Shown piece by piece: positions 34,598-46,879 of a stretch of DNA of 63,255 bases (positions are counted from its first letter, which is position 1; the number at the start of each line of letters is the position of its first letter). The notes beneath the pieces were generated by a model. The model was not told the origin of the DNA, did not search any database, and saw only the letters and a program-made list of their open reading frames with translations. The stretch covers positions 1 to 63,255 of the forward strand of contig NZ_FUIE01000033.1 in assembly GCF_900163625.1 (NCBI RefSeq). Direction: 5' to 3'. Made by a program: the position numbers and the translations under genes. The DNA is from Brevundimonas diminuta 3F5N. Its GTDB lineage: Bacteria > Pseudomonadota > Alphaproteobacteria > Caulobacterales > Caulobacteraceae.

Positions 34598-35217
34598 CAG
34601 ACGAACCGCGAGGCGTCGTCGTGCACCTCGGCGCCCCAGGCCATGACCCGCGCCACCACGAACAGGATCAATCCCAGCGCCAGGGCCTTGGCGCTGTCGA
34701 TCCTCAGCCAGCCCTCGTCGTCGAAACCCGCCAGCGTCACCAGGACATGGCCGAGCGTCGGAGCCACGGCGTAGGCCATCAGCCACAGGGCGATGCCGCC
34801 CATGCAGCGGGCGTTCTCCTGGGTCAGGACGACGCCTGAGCCATAGAGGCGGAACAGTCGTCGCAGCCCCCACAGCACCGCCAGGGCGGGGACCATCATC
34901 ACGCTGGCCGACAGAGCCAGGGCGATCTTCTGAACCCAGGGCAGGGCGCCGACGGTGGTCCAGCCGGGCGGCACGGACGGGACCGTCGCCTCGATATAGA
35001 TCTGCATCCCGCCGGGGCGGACCTGAAGCCGGGTTCCGACATAGGTCAGCACGGCCACGACGGCGATCGCCAACAGGGCGGCGCCCAGCGCGAACAGCAC
35101 CGTGAACAGCCACTCCAGCGGGCGGCTGAGCCGCCGGATGCGGACGAAGGCGTCAGGCTCCAGCGGAACTGGTGGGGGCAGGGCGACGACGACCGCCATG
35201 GGATAACGCTGCTCCAA
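34597..35217 (-). CDS. DUF2975-family membrane protein
   Basis: A 206-residue inner-membrane protein with four hydrophobic segments (about 35-60, 95-118, 140-160, 175-195) and the family block LYGSGVVLTQENARCMGGIALWLM. Paired with the overlapping YozG-like regulator downstream. Function is unknown; the arrangement suggests the membrane protein modulates the regulator. Confidence 0.85.
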   Translation of the reverse strand: MEQRYPMAVVVALPPPVPLEPDAFVRIRRLSRPLEWLFTVLFALGAALLAIAVVAVLTYVGTRLQVRPGGMQIYIEATVPSVPPGWTTVGALPWVQKIALALSASVMMVPALAVLWGLRRLFRLYGSGVVLTQENARCMGGIALWLMAYAVAPTLGHVLVTLAGFDDEGWLRIDSAKALALGLILFVVARVMAWGAEVHDDASRFV

Positions 35218-35280
35218 TTCGATTGACGGCTATATTTTTATGTATTTCGATATGAATAACAACTCAACCAAGGATACGAC

Positions 35281-36237
35281 ATGTCGCATCAAGGCCAAGG
35301 GCGCGGGGCGCCCATGATCGCAGGTCTGGCTCTGGCGGCCCTGCTGGCCGGTTGCGCCACCCCGGCCAGCCGCCACCCGTTGACGCTCGCAGACCTGGGT
35401 GCGGCGTCGCGCACCTCGGCGCTGGAGGCGAGCCTGGCGCGGCCCGGCGTCGTGACCTTCGAGCGCGTTCGTTTCGCCCAGTGGACGGCGGGACGAGGGG
35501 TCTTCATCGACCGCAAGGATCCACGTACGGCGGCCGTTCCCAAGGGCGATGAGGAGGCGACGATCTACGCCTATGTCGTCGATCATCCCCGTTTCGGCCG
35601 GGTGATGATCGACAGCGGGGTGTCGGCTGAACTGGGGGATCGACTGAACGGCCTGATGCGCCGGGCGGTGTCCGATCTTGATGTCCGCATCGCGCGCACC
35701 ACGGCCCAGTGGCTGGACGGCCAGACGCCGCCGCGCGCCGTCTTCCTGACCCATCTGCATTTCGACCACGTGGGCGGGCTGGTCGACCTGCCGGTCACGA
35801 CGCCGGTCTATGTGGGCGCAGGCGAGGCTCAGGAACGCAGTCGCGTGAACCTGGTGCTGGGCCGCCCGGCGGACGCCGCCCTGCGCGGCTACGGCCCCTT
35901 GCGCGAGTGGCGATTCCAGCCGGACCCCGACGGCCGGTTCGCCGGGGTGCTGGACGTTTTCGGCGACGGTTCGATCTGGGCCATCAGCACGCCGGGGCAT
36001 TCGGCGGGATCGACCGCCTATCTGGTCAATGCGGTGGACGGGCCGAAGCTGGTGGTCGGCGATGCGGTCAGCACCCGCCTGGGTTGGGAGCAGCAGATGC
36101 CGCAGCCGGTCGCAGCCGCCGCCCGCGCCGACGCTGAAGCGTCCGCCGAGCGGTTACGCAGCTTCGCGGCCGCGCATCCGACCGTGACGGTCTTCCTGGG
36201 CCACCAGTCCCGAACAGGGCAGGCGGAGGCGCGCTGA
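35281..36237 (+). CDS. Metallo-beta-lactamase-fold lipoprotein
   Basis: A 318-residue protein with lipobox LLAGC (signal 1-24) and the MBL zinc motif THLHFDHVGG (HxHxDH), a third His in STPGHSAGS, Asp in VVGDAVS and the final His in FLGHQSR. Related to lactonase/AttM-like or general hydrolases, anchored on the periplasmic side. The substrate is unknown. The terminator hairpin overlaps its stop codon. Confidence 0.87.
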   Translation: MSHQGQGRGAPMIAGLALAALLAGCATPASRHPLTLADLGAASRTSALEASLARPGVVTFERVRFAQWTAGRGVFIDRKDPRTAAVPKGDEEATIYAYVVDHPRFGRVMIDSGVSAELGDRLNGLMRRAVSDLDVRIARTTAQWLDGQTPPRAVFLTHLHFDHVGGLVDLPVTTPVYVGAGEAQERSRVNLVLGRPADAALRGYGPLREWRFQPDPDGRFAGVLDVFGDGSIWAISTPGHSAGSTAYLVNAVDGPKLVVGDAVSTRLGWEQQMPQPVAAAARADAEASAERLRSFAAAHPTVTVFLGHQSRTGQAEAR

Positions 36238-36256
36238 GGCGCCTCCCGCTTTTCTC
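36225..36256. terminator. Terminator between convergent MBL and trxB genes
   Basis: The stem GGAGGCGC 36225-36232 / GCGCCTCC 36239-36246 is followed by CGCTTTTCTC. It overlaps the stop of the MBL gene and fills the 17-base gap to trxB. Confidence 0.7.
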
Positions 36257-37274
36257 ACCAGGCGCCGATCTTCTCGGCTTCCTTGTGGCTGATGGGGTTC
36301 TGGGCGGTCTTGTGGTCTTCTTCGGCGAGGAAGCGGGCGGCTTCCAGCGCGGCCATGCAGCCCATGCCCGCCGCCGTGACGGCCTGGCGGTAGACGTCGT
36401 CGGTGACGTCGCCGGCGGCCCAGACGCCCTCGATGGCGGTCGCGGCCGTGCCTGGCTTGACCCGCAGATAGCCGCCGGAGTTGGTCTCCAACTGGCCCTT
36501 GAACAGTTCGGACGAGGGAGCGTGGCCGATGGCGATGAAGACGCCGTCGGCGGGGATTTCGCTGATCTCGCCGGTCTTGACGTTCTTCAGGCGCACGCCG
36601 GTGACGTTGCGGGCCACGCCGTCGACGACGCCGACGACTTCCTCGACGGCCACGTCCCAGACGACCTTGATCTTGGGATGGGCGAACAGGCGGTCCTGCA
36701 GGATCTTCTCGGCGCGGAACTCATCGCGGCGGTGAACGACGGTGACGGTCTCGGCGAAGTTGGTCAGGAACAGGGCTTCCTCGACGGCGGTGTTGCCGCC
36801 GCCGACCACCACGACCTGCTTGCCGCGATAGAAGAAGCCGTCGCAGGTGGCGCAAGCCGAGACGCCGAAGCCTTGATACTCAGCCTCTGAGTCCAGGCCC
36901 AGCCACTTGGCCTGGGCGCCGGTGGAGATGATGACGGTCTCGGCCAGGATTTCAGCGCCCGAGTCCAGCGTCAGGCGGAAGGGGCGCTGGGACAGGTCGG
37001 CCTGGGTGACGATGTCGTGGATGACCTCTGTGCCGACATGTTCGGCCTGGGCCTGCATCTGCTGCATCAGCCAGGGACCCTGGATGGTCTCGGCGAAGCC
37101 AGGATAGTTCTCGACGTCCGTGGTGATGGTCAGCTGGCCGCCGGGCTGCAGGCCGGCGATGATCACGGGGTTCAGCGAGGCGCGGGCGGCGTAGATGGCG
37201 GCGGTCCAGCCGGCGGGGCCGGAACCGATGATGGCGACACGGACAGTACGGGCTGGGACTTTGGCTTGGGTCAT
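36255..37274 (-). CDS. trxB: Thioredoxin-disulfide reductase
   Basis: NADPH-dependent flavoenzyme reducing thioredoxin. A 339-residue protein with an FAD fold VAIIGSGPAGWTAAIYAARA, the redox-active CATCDGFF, the NADPH fold VVVVGGGNTAVEEALFL with HRRDEFRA, and the C-terminal GVWAAGDVTDDVYRQAVTAAGMGCMAA. The C-terminus has a short extension (KTAQNPISHKEAEKIGAW) beyond the E. coli enzyme. Confidence 0.96.
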   Translation of the reverse strand: MTQAKVPARTVRVAIIGSGPAGWTAAIYAARASLNPVIIAGLQPGGQLTITTDVENYPGFAETIQGPWLMQQMQAQAEHVGTEVIHDIVTQADLSQRPFRLTLDSGAEILAETVIISTGAQAKWLGLDSEAEYQGFGVSACATCDGFFYRGKQVVVVGGGNTAVEEALFLTNFAETVTVVHRRDEFRAEKILQDRLFAHPKIKVVWDVAVEEVVGVVDGVARNVTGVRLKNVKTGEISEIPADGVFIAIGHAPSSELFKGQLETNSGGYLRVKPGTAATAIEGVWAAGDVTDDVYRQAVTAAGMGCMAALEAARFLAEEDHKTAQNPISHKEAEKIGAW

Positions 37275-37332
37275 GGCTCCTATTTAGGCGCTGATTCCCG
37301 ATTTCGCGACGCCTGTCGTTCCGTCACGCTTC

Positions 37333-38859
37333 ATGGAGCGATATGAAACGGGGATGACCGCCGAAACGCCTGCCGCCGCCCAGACCCGAAACCTGCTGCG
37401 CCGCCTGCTGGTCAGCGCTCGACGCGGCGTGGATCACGCCGAGGCCGCACAGGCCGTCTATGAGAATGGCGGGCTCAGCGGCCGCTATCTGATGATGACG
37501 GTGATCTCTGCGGCCATCGCGGCCCTGGGTCTGATGCTGTCGTCGCCGGCGGTGGTGATCGGGGCCATGCTGGTGTCGCCGATGATGGGGCCGATCGTGG
37601 CCCTGGGCTTTTCCCTGGCCCTGCTGGACTGGAACGAGCTGAAGCAGTCGCTGACGGCGCTGGGCGTCGGGGTGGGGCTGGCCCTGTTCGTGGCGATCCT
37701 GCTGACTCTGCTGTCGCCGCTGAAGGAGCCGACGGCCGAGATCCTGGCCCGCACCCGGCCCAACTTCTTCGACCTGCTGATCGCGGTCTTTTCCGGCGTC
37801 GCGGGCGCCTATGCGGTGATCCGCCAGCGCGGCGAGACCATCATCGGCGTGGCCATCGCCACCGCCCTGATGCCGCCGGTCGCGACGGTGGGCTTCGGCC
37901 TGGGGACCGGCGACCTGAATATCGCGGCGGGCGCCTTCTTCCTGTTCATGACCAACCTGGTGGCGATCGCCCTGGCGGCGACGGTGACGGCGGGCTTCTA
38001 CGGCTTCCGGCCGCGCCTGCTGGAGCGGCCCAAGCCGTGGCGCGGGGTGGCGGTCATGGTGGTCTTTGTCCTGCTGGCCGTGCCGCTGGCCCTGTCGCTG
38101 CGCAGCATCGCGCTGGAGAGCCGGGCCACGGCCGAGACCCGTGTCGCGGTCGAGGACATCTTCGCCGGCGCCGAGTCGCGCATCACCCTGCTGGACGCCC
38201 GCAGCGAGGGGCGCGGCGTGACCGTCTCGACCCTGGTCAGCACGCGCAAGCTGGTGGCCGACGCCCAGGCGCGCCTGCAGGAGCGGCTGACGGCGGCGCT
38301 GCATGTGCCGGTATCGGCGACGCTGGACCAGATCGTCGTGGCCGATCCTCAGGCGGCGGCCCGCGCCGTCCAGACCAGCCAGACGGCGGCTCCCGATCCG
38401 GCGGCGGCCCTGCGCAACCGCCTGGCCGAGGCCGTGCCCTTCGCCACCGACGCGGTGATGACGGACGCCGAGGGGCGACGGGCTATCGTCTTGTTGCGGC
38501 CCGACGCCGGGCTGGACCTGGACAGCGCCTATGCGCTGGAAGCGGCCCTGCGGGCGCGGTTCGACGGGGTGGACGTCTGGGTGACGCCGCCGGTGCAGGA
38601 GCCGAAGGCGGTCGATCTGGGCGACGCCGAGGCGCGCGTCCGCATGGTCTGGGCGCTGGCGCGCTGGCGGGCCGCGCCGGCGGTGAGCCTGTGCCGACCG
38701 GCGCCGGGCGCTCCGGCGACCGAGGGGCGCGAGGCCCAGCCGGACGCCGGACAGGTCTTCTTGTCTGAACTGGTGGCGGCGGGGGTGTCGATCCGTTCCG
38801 AGAGCGGGCCGGCCTGTCAGCGCGGCGATCAGAATCTGGCCCGGCTGTCACTGGGTTAG
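37333..38859 (+). CDS. DUF389-family membrane protein
   Basis: A protein of about 508 residues. The DUF389 core (about 45-245) has six hydrophobic segments and the motifs MLSSPAVVIGAMLVSPMMGPI and GVAIATALMPPVATVGFGL. A long soluble C-terminal region (about 250-508) has an OsmY/BON-like flavour (AQARLQERLTAALHVPV). Function is unknown. Start may be the first ATG or the second Met at residue 8. It shares a short divergent region with trxB. Confidence 0.85.
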   Translation: MERYETGMTAETPAAAQTRNLLRRLLVSARRGVDHAEAAQAVYENGGLSGRYLMMTVISAAIAALGLMLSSPAVVIGAMLVSPMMGPIVALGFSLALLDWNELKQSLTALGVGVGLALFVAILLTLLSPLKEPTAEILARTRPNFFDLLIAVFSGVAGAYAVIRQRGETIIGVAIATALMPPVATVGFGLGTGDLNIAAGAFFLFMTNLVAIALAATVTAGFYGFRPRLLERPKPWRGVAVMVVFVLLAVPLALSLRSIALESRATAETRVAVEDIFAGAESRITLLDARSEGRGVTVSTLVSTRKLVADAQARLQERLTAALHVPVSATLDQIVVADPQAAARAVQTSQTAAPDPAAALRNRLAEAVPFATDAVMTDAEGRRAIVLLRPDAGLDLDSAYALEAALRARFDGVDVWVTPPVQEPKAVDLGDAEARVRMVWALARWRAAPAVSLCRPAPGAPATEGREAQPDAGQVFLSELVAAGVSIRSESGPACQRGDQNLARLSLG

Positions 38860-38886
38860 GTCGGGATTTCAACGATTGGAGACGAG

Positions 38887-39153
38887 ATGAAACAGGTGAA
38901 CAATGCGGTCTGGATGCCGGTCGGCATCGGCGCGGGCATCGCGATCGGCGCCGGGATCGGCGCGGTGACCGACAATCTGGCGATGTGGCTGGCGCTGGGC
39001 GTGGCCATCGGTTCGGGTCTGGGCGTGGCCCTGATGGGGCTGAGCGGCGTCAAGCGAGCGGACAAGAAGACTGAAGAGGCTGCGCCGCTGACGGACAGCG
39101 TTCCCTGCGTGAACAGCCACCACAGCGACGCGTCTGACGGCGGCGGCGATTAG
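38887..39153 (+). CDS. Small glycine-rich membrane protein
   Basis: An 88-residue protein with two closely packed glycine-zipper membrane segments, VGIGAGIAIGAGIGAV and LALGVAIGSGLGVALMGL, and a polar tail containing CVNSHHSD. It begins 28 bases after the DUF389 gene with GGAGACGAG upstream, so it is probably co-transcribed. It overlaps the convergent ELM1-like gene by four bases. Function unknown. Confidence 0.7.
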   Translation: MKQVNNAVWMPVGIGAGIAIGAGIGAVTDNLAMWLALGVAIGSGLGVALMGLSGVKRADKKTEEAAPLTDSVPCVNSHHSDASDGGGD

Positions 39154-40178
39154 GCTCGACGCATCGCCGCCAGCACGGCGCGGGCGGCGCGTTCGGTCTC
39201 GTTCAGCGGCTCATAGGTCCAGGGCGCCAGCGTCCCGTCGAAGGGGCGGGCGGCGCCGCGGGCCTGAAGGTCGGCGTGCAGGCGGGCGAACTTGCCCGGC
39301 GCCTTCTTCGACACCATCGGCAGGATGTGCACGGGCGTGCCGGTCGAGGCGGCCTCGGCGGCCATGTTGGCGCTGTCCTCGGTGACGAGGATGTGGTCGG
39401 CGCCGTCCAGCATGGCGAACAGGGGGTTGTCGCCCTCGCCGTCCCAGATCCAGCCGGGCAGGGCCGACAGGCGCTCGGTCATCGCCGCCTTGGCCGCCTC
39501 GGGCGTGCGGCGCGAATAGGTCAGCAGCAGGGAGCCGTCCGCAGCCGATACGGCCTCGGCGATCCGCTGGGCCAGGTCGGCGGCGTGGGCGGGCGGCAGG
39601 TTGAAGGCGGCGGACGCGCCGCCGACCATCACCGCCACGCGCGGATGGGGCAGGGGGGCGATGCGGGCGGCGAAGGCGGGCGCGGCCTCGGCCAGTTTTT
39701 CACGGGTGATGCGGTGCGGGCTGCCGGTGATCGACAGGACGTTGGGGCCGCTGAGGCCGTCATGGGCGGGGGCGACGATCAGGTCATAGCGGTCGTTGCG
39801 CCAGCGCGGGTCCTGGGTCTGGACCACGAAGGTCTTGCCGCCGCTCCAGTCGCGCACGCGCGCCGACAGGGGCAGGCTGGCGCGGCCGGTGGCGATCCAC
39901 AGGTCGGGCCATTCGGCGATGCTGCGCGGATCGAACGACCCCGGCGCCAGCATGGCGGGGGTCTTCAGCGCCGAAGGCCAGCGGTCGAAGACGGGACGCC
40001 AGCGGACCGTCTTTACGGCGATCTCGGCGGGGGTCAGGCGGGCGACGGCCTCGGCCAGGCCCAGGGCCTGGTTCTGGATGCCGGTGCGGCCGTCGGACAT
40101 GACCCAGATGGAAAGAGGGCGCGCGGCTGTGCCGCGCGCCCTGCCTTCAGTCTCGATGTCGGCGGAGCTTACTTCCAC
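39150..40178 (-). CDS. ELM1-like (mitochondrial fission ELM1 family) protein
   Basis: Up to 342 residues. The family core starts at [22 protein letters not shown] and has [33 protein letters not shown], and the C-terminal [26 protein letters not shown], a GT-B-like glycosyltransferase layout. The bacterial role is unclear. GTG 40178 overlaps greA by 10 bases but would place a terminator-like hairpin (40116-40142) inside the coding region. ATG 40100 avoids it but removes the first strand. Confidence 0.8.
   Translation of the reverse strand: MEVSSADIETEGRARGTAARPLSIWVMSDGRTGIQNQALGLAEAVARLTPAEIAVKTVRWRPVFDRWPSALKTPAMLAPGSFDPRSIAEWPDLWIATGRASLPLSARVRDWSGGKTFVVQTQDPRWRNDRYDLIVAPAHDGLSGPNVLSITGSPHRITREKLAEAAPAFAARIAPLPHPRVAVMVGGASAAFNLPPAHAADLAQRIAEAVSAADGSLLLTYSRRTPEAAKAAMTERLSALPGWIWDGEGDNPLFAMLDGADHILVTEDSANMAAEAASTGTPVHILPMVSKKAPGKFARLHADLQARGAARPFDGTLAPWTYEPLNETERAARAVLAAMRRA
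40110..40142 (-). terminator. Hairpin after greA, inside the 5' end of the ELM1-like frame
   Basis: A perfect 12-bp stem (40116-40127 with 40131-40142, core GGGCGCGCGGC) and a three-base loop, followed on the minus strand by CTTTCC. It looks like the greA terminator, yet lies within the longest reading of the next gene. Confidence 0.65.
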
Positions 40179-40642
40179 TCGACCTTGAGGATCTCATAGG
40201 CCTTCACGCCGCCGGGCGTGTTGACCTCGACCACGTCGCCGACCTCTTTCGAGATCAGGGCGCGGGCGATCGGCGAGGCGATGGAGATCTTGCCCAGCTT
40301 CACGTCGGCTTCGTGTTCGCCGACGATCTGATAGACGCCCTCTTCCTCGGTGTCCTCGTCCACGAAGGTGACGGTGGCGCCGAACTTGACCTGGTTGCCC
40401 GACAGCTTGGACACGTCGATCACCTGGGCGCGCGACAGCTTGTCCTCGATCTCGGCGATCGAGCCTTCGATCCAGCCCTGGCGTTCCTTGGCTGCGTGGT
40501 ATTCGGCGTTTTCAGACAGATCGCCATGTTCGCGGGCTTCCGCGATGGCGGCGATCACGCTGGGTCGTTCCACCGATTTCAATTGCTTGAGTTGATCGTC
40601 GAGGGAGCGATATCCCTCGGCCGTCATCGGCACTTTTTCCAT
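40169..40642 (-). CDS. greA: Transcription elongation factor GreA
   Basis: A 157-residue factor that stimulates transcript cleavage in backtracked RNA polymerase. N-terminal coiled coil [50 protein letters not shown] with the acidic tip (D and E in GDLSENAEY), and the C-terminal FKBP-like domain with [23 protein letters not shown]. Length is normal. Confidence 0.97.
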   Translation of the reverse strand: MEKVPMTAEGYRSLDDQLKQLKSVERPSVIAAIAEAREHGDLSENAEYHAAKERQGWIEGSIAEIEDKLSRAQVIDVSKLSGNQVKFGATVTFVDEDTEEEGVYQIVGEHEADVKLGKISIASPIARALISKEVGDVVEVNTPGGVKAYEILKVEWK

Positions 40643-40820
40643 TGTGTCGTGAGTTTCTTGCTACGCCCGAAGACAGGTGAGAGACGTTCCGGTACCGCTG
40701 CGGCCACGGGGGCGTTGCGTGACCGGCCAAGGAAGGTAGGGCGCCCGACGCCCAAACTCAAGATGGCGAAACGGCGCCATCTCGCGCGACGCAAGCGCGC
40801 AGCCGTGTTTCAGCGCTTTC

Positions 40821-41033
40821 TTACGGCCCGGAGGGCGGCGCGGGCGGGGACGACGGCCCGCGATCCTTGCTGAATGCACGCCGCAGGGCGGTCCAGGCGA
40901 TGAAGCCCAGGGCGGCGACGGCCAGAAGCATGAAGACGCCCGATACCACCGCGACGCCCGCGGCGATGAAGGCGATGACGAGACAGACGGCCGCGAACAG
41001 GGCGGCGATGACCTGAAGAACGGACAGACGCAT
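40821..41033 (-). CDS. Small two-helix membrane protein
   Basis: A 70-residue protein with hydrophobic stretches LQVIAALFAAVCLVIAFIAA and VVSGVFMLLAVAALGFIAW, a basic loop ALRRAFSKDRG and a proline-rich end. Not recognised. Coding potential is supported by the hydrophobic pattern and G/C-ending codons only. Confidence 0.5.
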   Translation of the reverse strand: MRLSVLQVIAALFAAVCLVIAFIAAGVAVVSGVFMLLAVAALGFIAWTALRRAFSKDRGPSSPPAPPSGP

Positions 41034-41087
41034 GAAGGTGTTAACGCCGACGGCGGGTCGGGGTTTCGTCGCCCGGATACAGCGCGG

Positions 41088-41303
41088 TCAGCGGCGCCGT
41101 CCGCTCCAGCGCTGACGGCGGTGCGGCGCGGCTGAAGCCGTCCGGGCGCGCTGTGCGCCCTGGATCGGCGCGCGGCGGCTCTTCCACAACCGCCAGGCCA
41201 GGGTCGCCAGGGCGATCTTGCCTGCATGGCGGGCGGCCAGGCTGCGTCCTCGGCGCGACAGCAGCAGGCCGCCCAGCAAGGTGGAAAGGCGAGACAGGGG
41301 CAT
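41088..41303 (-). CDS. Small basic hypothetical protein
   Basis: A 71-residue arginine-rich protein (MPLSRLSTLLGGLLLSRRGRSL...ALATLAWRLWKSRR). It may associate with the membrane through an amphipathic segment. No family recognised; the downstream Arg/Ala-rich part is low complexity, so the call is uncertain. Confidence 0.4.
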   Translation of the reverse strand: MPLSRLSTLLGGLLLSRRGRSLAARHAGKIALATLAWRLWKSRRAPIQGAQRARTASAAPHRRQRWSGRRR

Positions 41304-41376
41304 GGACGGCGTCTCCTCTGGAAGCGGAACCTGCTTGAGGAACGGTCGGGACGCCGCCGGGTTCAGCGCCCCTTGC

Positions 41377-42705
41377 CTAGCGTTTGGGCATCAGGGCCTC
41401 GGCGGCCAGGACCGAGCCTTCGACGCCCAGGGTGACGGCGGGTTCGGGCGTGATGCGGAACAGGGGCGAATGGTGGCCGGGGGCGTCGTCCACCTGTGCG
41501 GGCGGGGTGCCGCCGACGCTGAAATAGACGCCCTTCACGCCACTCTCGGGGGTGACGAAATAGGCGAAGTCCTCGGCGCCCATGCCGCCGCGCGGCTTGT
41601 CGATCAGGATGTCGTCGCCCAGGCCCGCCGTCAGGGCGGCGCGCACGCGGGCGGCGGTCTCGGCGTCGTTGATGGTCGGCGGGGTGTTTTCCAGCTTGGA
41701 GCGCACCACGGTCGGCAGCTTGTCGTCGGGCACGCCCAGGGCCAGGGCCGTGTTGCGGGCGATGCGGTCGATGCCGTCCAACAGCTGGGCGCGCACCTCG
41801 GGGCTGTCGGCGCGGACGGTCAGCTGCAGGTCCACGCGGTCGGAGATGATGTTGTGCTTGATGCCGCCGCGAATGGCGCCGACCGTGACTACGGCGCCGT
41901 CCAGCGGATTGGTCTCGCGACTGCGCAGGGACTGTAGCGCCACCACGATGTGCGAGGCGACCAGGATGGGATCGACCCCCAGGTGCGGCGAGGCGCCGTG
42001 GGTGCCGACGCCATGGACGGCGATGTCCACGCTGTCCGAGCTGGAGGAGGTGATGCCCAGCGGCGCCTCGATCCTGCCGGTCGGGGTGTCGGCCGAGACG
42101 TGGAAGGCCAGGGCGTAGTCAGGTTTCGGGAAGCGGGAATAGAGGCCGTCCTCGACCATGGCGCGGGCGCCGAAGATGCGCTCCTCGGCCGGCTGGGCGA
42201 TCAGGACGAGGGTGCCGGACCAGTTGGCCTTGCGCGCCTGCATCTGGCGCGCCGTGCCGACCAGGGCGGTGATATGCACATCGTGACCGCAGGCGTGCAT
42301 GACGGGCTTCTCCACCCCGTCGCTGTCGACCTGACGGGCGGTGGAGGCGTTGGTGAGGCCCGACTTCTCCTCGACCGGCAAGCCGTCCATGTCGGCGCGG
42401 ATCATGACCGTGGGGCCGGGGCCGTTGCGCAGGACGGCGACCACGCCCGTGCCGCCGACGCCGGTGGTCACGTCATAGCCGAGCGCGCGCAGCTCCTGCG
42501 CCATGCGGGCCGAGGTCTGGACCTCAAGGCCCGACAGTTCGGGGTTACGGTGGAAGTGGTCGAACAGGGCGCCGAGGTTGGCGTCGTAGTCCGCCTTGAC
42601 CGCAGCCTTGAGCGCGGCGGCGTCGCCTGTGGTCTGGGCGATGGCGGGCGCGGAACCGGCCGCCAGCACGGCGGCCAGGATAGCGGTGAGCGTGGTCTTC
42701 TTCAT
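41377..42705 (-). CDS. Exported M20D-family amidohydrolase
   Basis: A 442-residue protein with signal peptide ending SAPAIAQ (about residue 24). M20 features are FHRNPELSGLE, MIRADMDGLPVEEKSG, MHACGHDVHITALVG (Cys-His metal motif), QPAEERIFGARAMVEDG with the catalytic Glu pair, HGASPHLGVDPI, and the final His in HHSPLF. It hydrolyses an N-acyl amino acid or peptide in the periplasm. ATG 42705 follows GGAGGGG. Monocistronic. Confidence 0.9.
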   Translation of the reverse strand: MKKTTLTAILAAVLAAGSAPAIAQTTGDAAALKAAVKADYDANLGALFDHFHRNPELSGLEVQTSARMAQELRALGYDVTTGVGGTGVVAVLRNGPGPTVMIRADMDGLPVEEKSGLTNASTARQVDSDGVEKPVMHACGHDVHITALVGTARQMQARKANWSGTLVLIAQPAEERIFGARAMVEDGLYSRFPKPDYALAFHVSADTPTGRIEAPLGITSSSSDSVDIAVHGVGTHGASPHLGVDPILVASHIVVALQSLRSRETNPLDGAVVTVGAIRGGIKHNIISDRVDLQLTVRADSPEVRAQLLDGIDRIARNTALALGVPDDKLPTVVRSKLENTPPTINDAETAARVRAALTAGLGDDILIDKPRGGMGAEDFAYFVTPESGVKGVYFSVGGTPPAQVDDAPGHHSPLFRITPEPAVTLGVEGSVLAAEALMPKR

Positions 42706-42785
42706 GATGGCGTCCCCTCCAATGTCACGCACGACCTTAGCCGCTGGAGGGAAGGGGGCAACCGGGGAAGGCGAGCCTCTTCTTG

Positions 42786-42919
42786 CCGTCATCCTCGGGC
42801 TTGACCCGAGGATCCAGGGTGGCGGCGGCGAGCGGCCCGATGCGGCTCCGCTATCGCTCAATCCGGCGCTGTCGCGCAGGCAGACGGCTGGATCCTCGGG
42901 TCAAGCCCGAGGATGACGG
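42786..42919. repeat. 31-bp inverted-repeat element (TCCTCGGGCTTGACCCGAGGA type)
   Basis: The left arm 42786-42816 is exactly the reverse complement of the right arm 42889-42919. Each arm contains its own small hairpin (CTCGGG-CTTGA-CCCGAG). They enclose 72 bases with no gene. This looks like a MITE- or REP-type repeat dispersed in such genomes. Confidence 0.8.
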
Positions 42920-42998
42920 CGGGGGTGAGGGGGCGGGAAAGGAAAAAGAGAGAGAAAGAGGGAAGCGGGGAAGAGAAAGGCGGCAGCGCGCGAGGCGG

Positions 42999-43045
42999 CC
43001 CCTCCACCGCTTCGCGGTCCCCCTCCCCATGGAATGGGGAGGATA
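42999..43045. repeat. CTCCCC-type dispersed repeat
   Basis: CCCCTCCACCGCTTCGCGG followed by the hairpin CTCCCCAT-GGA-ATGGGGAG. Close to one half of the element at 56960-57085. Confidence 0.65.
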
Positions 43046-43079
43046 TGAAAAAGCCCCCGGCGAGCGGTCGCCGGGGGCC
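43046..43079 (-). terminator. carB terminator
   Basis: The stem GCCCCCGGCGA 43053-43063 / TCGCCGGGGGC 43068-43078 is followed on the minus strand by TTTTT. It lies 24 bases after the carB stop. Confidence 0.9.
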
Positions 43080-43102
43080 TTTCTTCAGGTCTGGGCCTGA
43101 TC

Positions 43103-46402
<3,300 letters not shown>

Positions 46403-46413
46403 CGGCGTTCGTC

Positions 46414-46734
46414 TCAGTTCGTCACGACCGCGCACTCCCAGCCGTCGTAGTCGAGCTGGAAGGCCGCGGCCCAGGTTTGCATCATGGCCGACACAGGCGC
46501 AAACGACGCCTCGTCGACCGGCATGGTGGTCTCCAGGACGGTCATGTCGCCCTGGCCCCGCGTCAGGAAGCCCGCACGGCGGGCCACCTCGCACAGGTCG
46601 CCGTGCGCCTCTTCCTCGCCGTAGAAGTAGAACAGCGTATGGCGCGGGGTGATCCCGCTGTCGCCCTGCTCAATGAGCGCGGCGCGCACCATGGCGTCCT
46701 TTTCTTCGTGGCTGGTCAGGGCGGCGGTCTCCAC
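46414..46734 (-). CDS. RraB-like protein (ribonuclease E inhibitor family)
   Basis: A 106-residue protein with the RraB pattern: [37 protein letters not shown], and the terminal [15 protein letters not shown] that matches the YDGW signature. E. coli RraB binds RNase E and restrains mRNA decay; whether this short homologue does is unknown. It lies directly upstream of carB and is probably co-transcribed. Confidence 0.75.
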   Translation of the reverse strand: METAALTSHEEKDAMVRAALIEQGDSGITPRHTLFYFYGEEEAHGDLCEVARRAGFLTRGQGDMTVLETTMPVDEASFAPVSAMMQTWAAAFQLDYDGWECAVVTN

Positions 46735-46879
46735 GCGCGCAGACGGACGGGCGCGAGCGTTGTCGCGGCCGATCCGTTCAGGTTGTCGGTTAAGCGGCCC
46801 GTTTAGAGAGGGAGGGGCCGGGGGGCAAGGGCCAGAATGGGGCGGGCGCGATTTCTTGGGGAGCCCGCCCCGCCGGCTC

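Larger units (their letters stand above)
42706..43102. other. Repeat-filled intergenic region
   Basis: About 400 bases without a gene, between the M20 amidohydrolase and carB. It contains a 31-bp inverted-repeat element (42786-42919), a purine-rich A/G tract (42920-42985), a copy of the CTCCCC-type repeat (42999-43045) and the carB terminator (43046-43079). Confidence 0.7.

Noticed and set aside
42920..42985. Purine-rich AG tract as a possible functional element
   Set aside because: Simple low-complexity sequence next to repeats; no structure or gene association.
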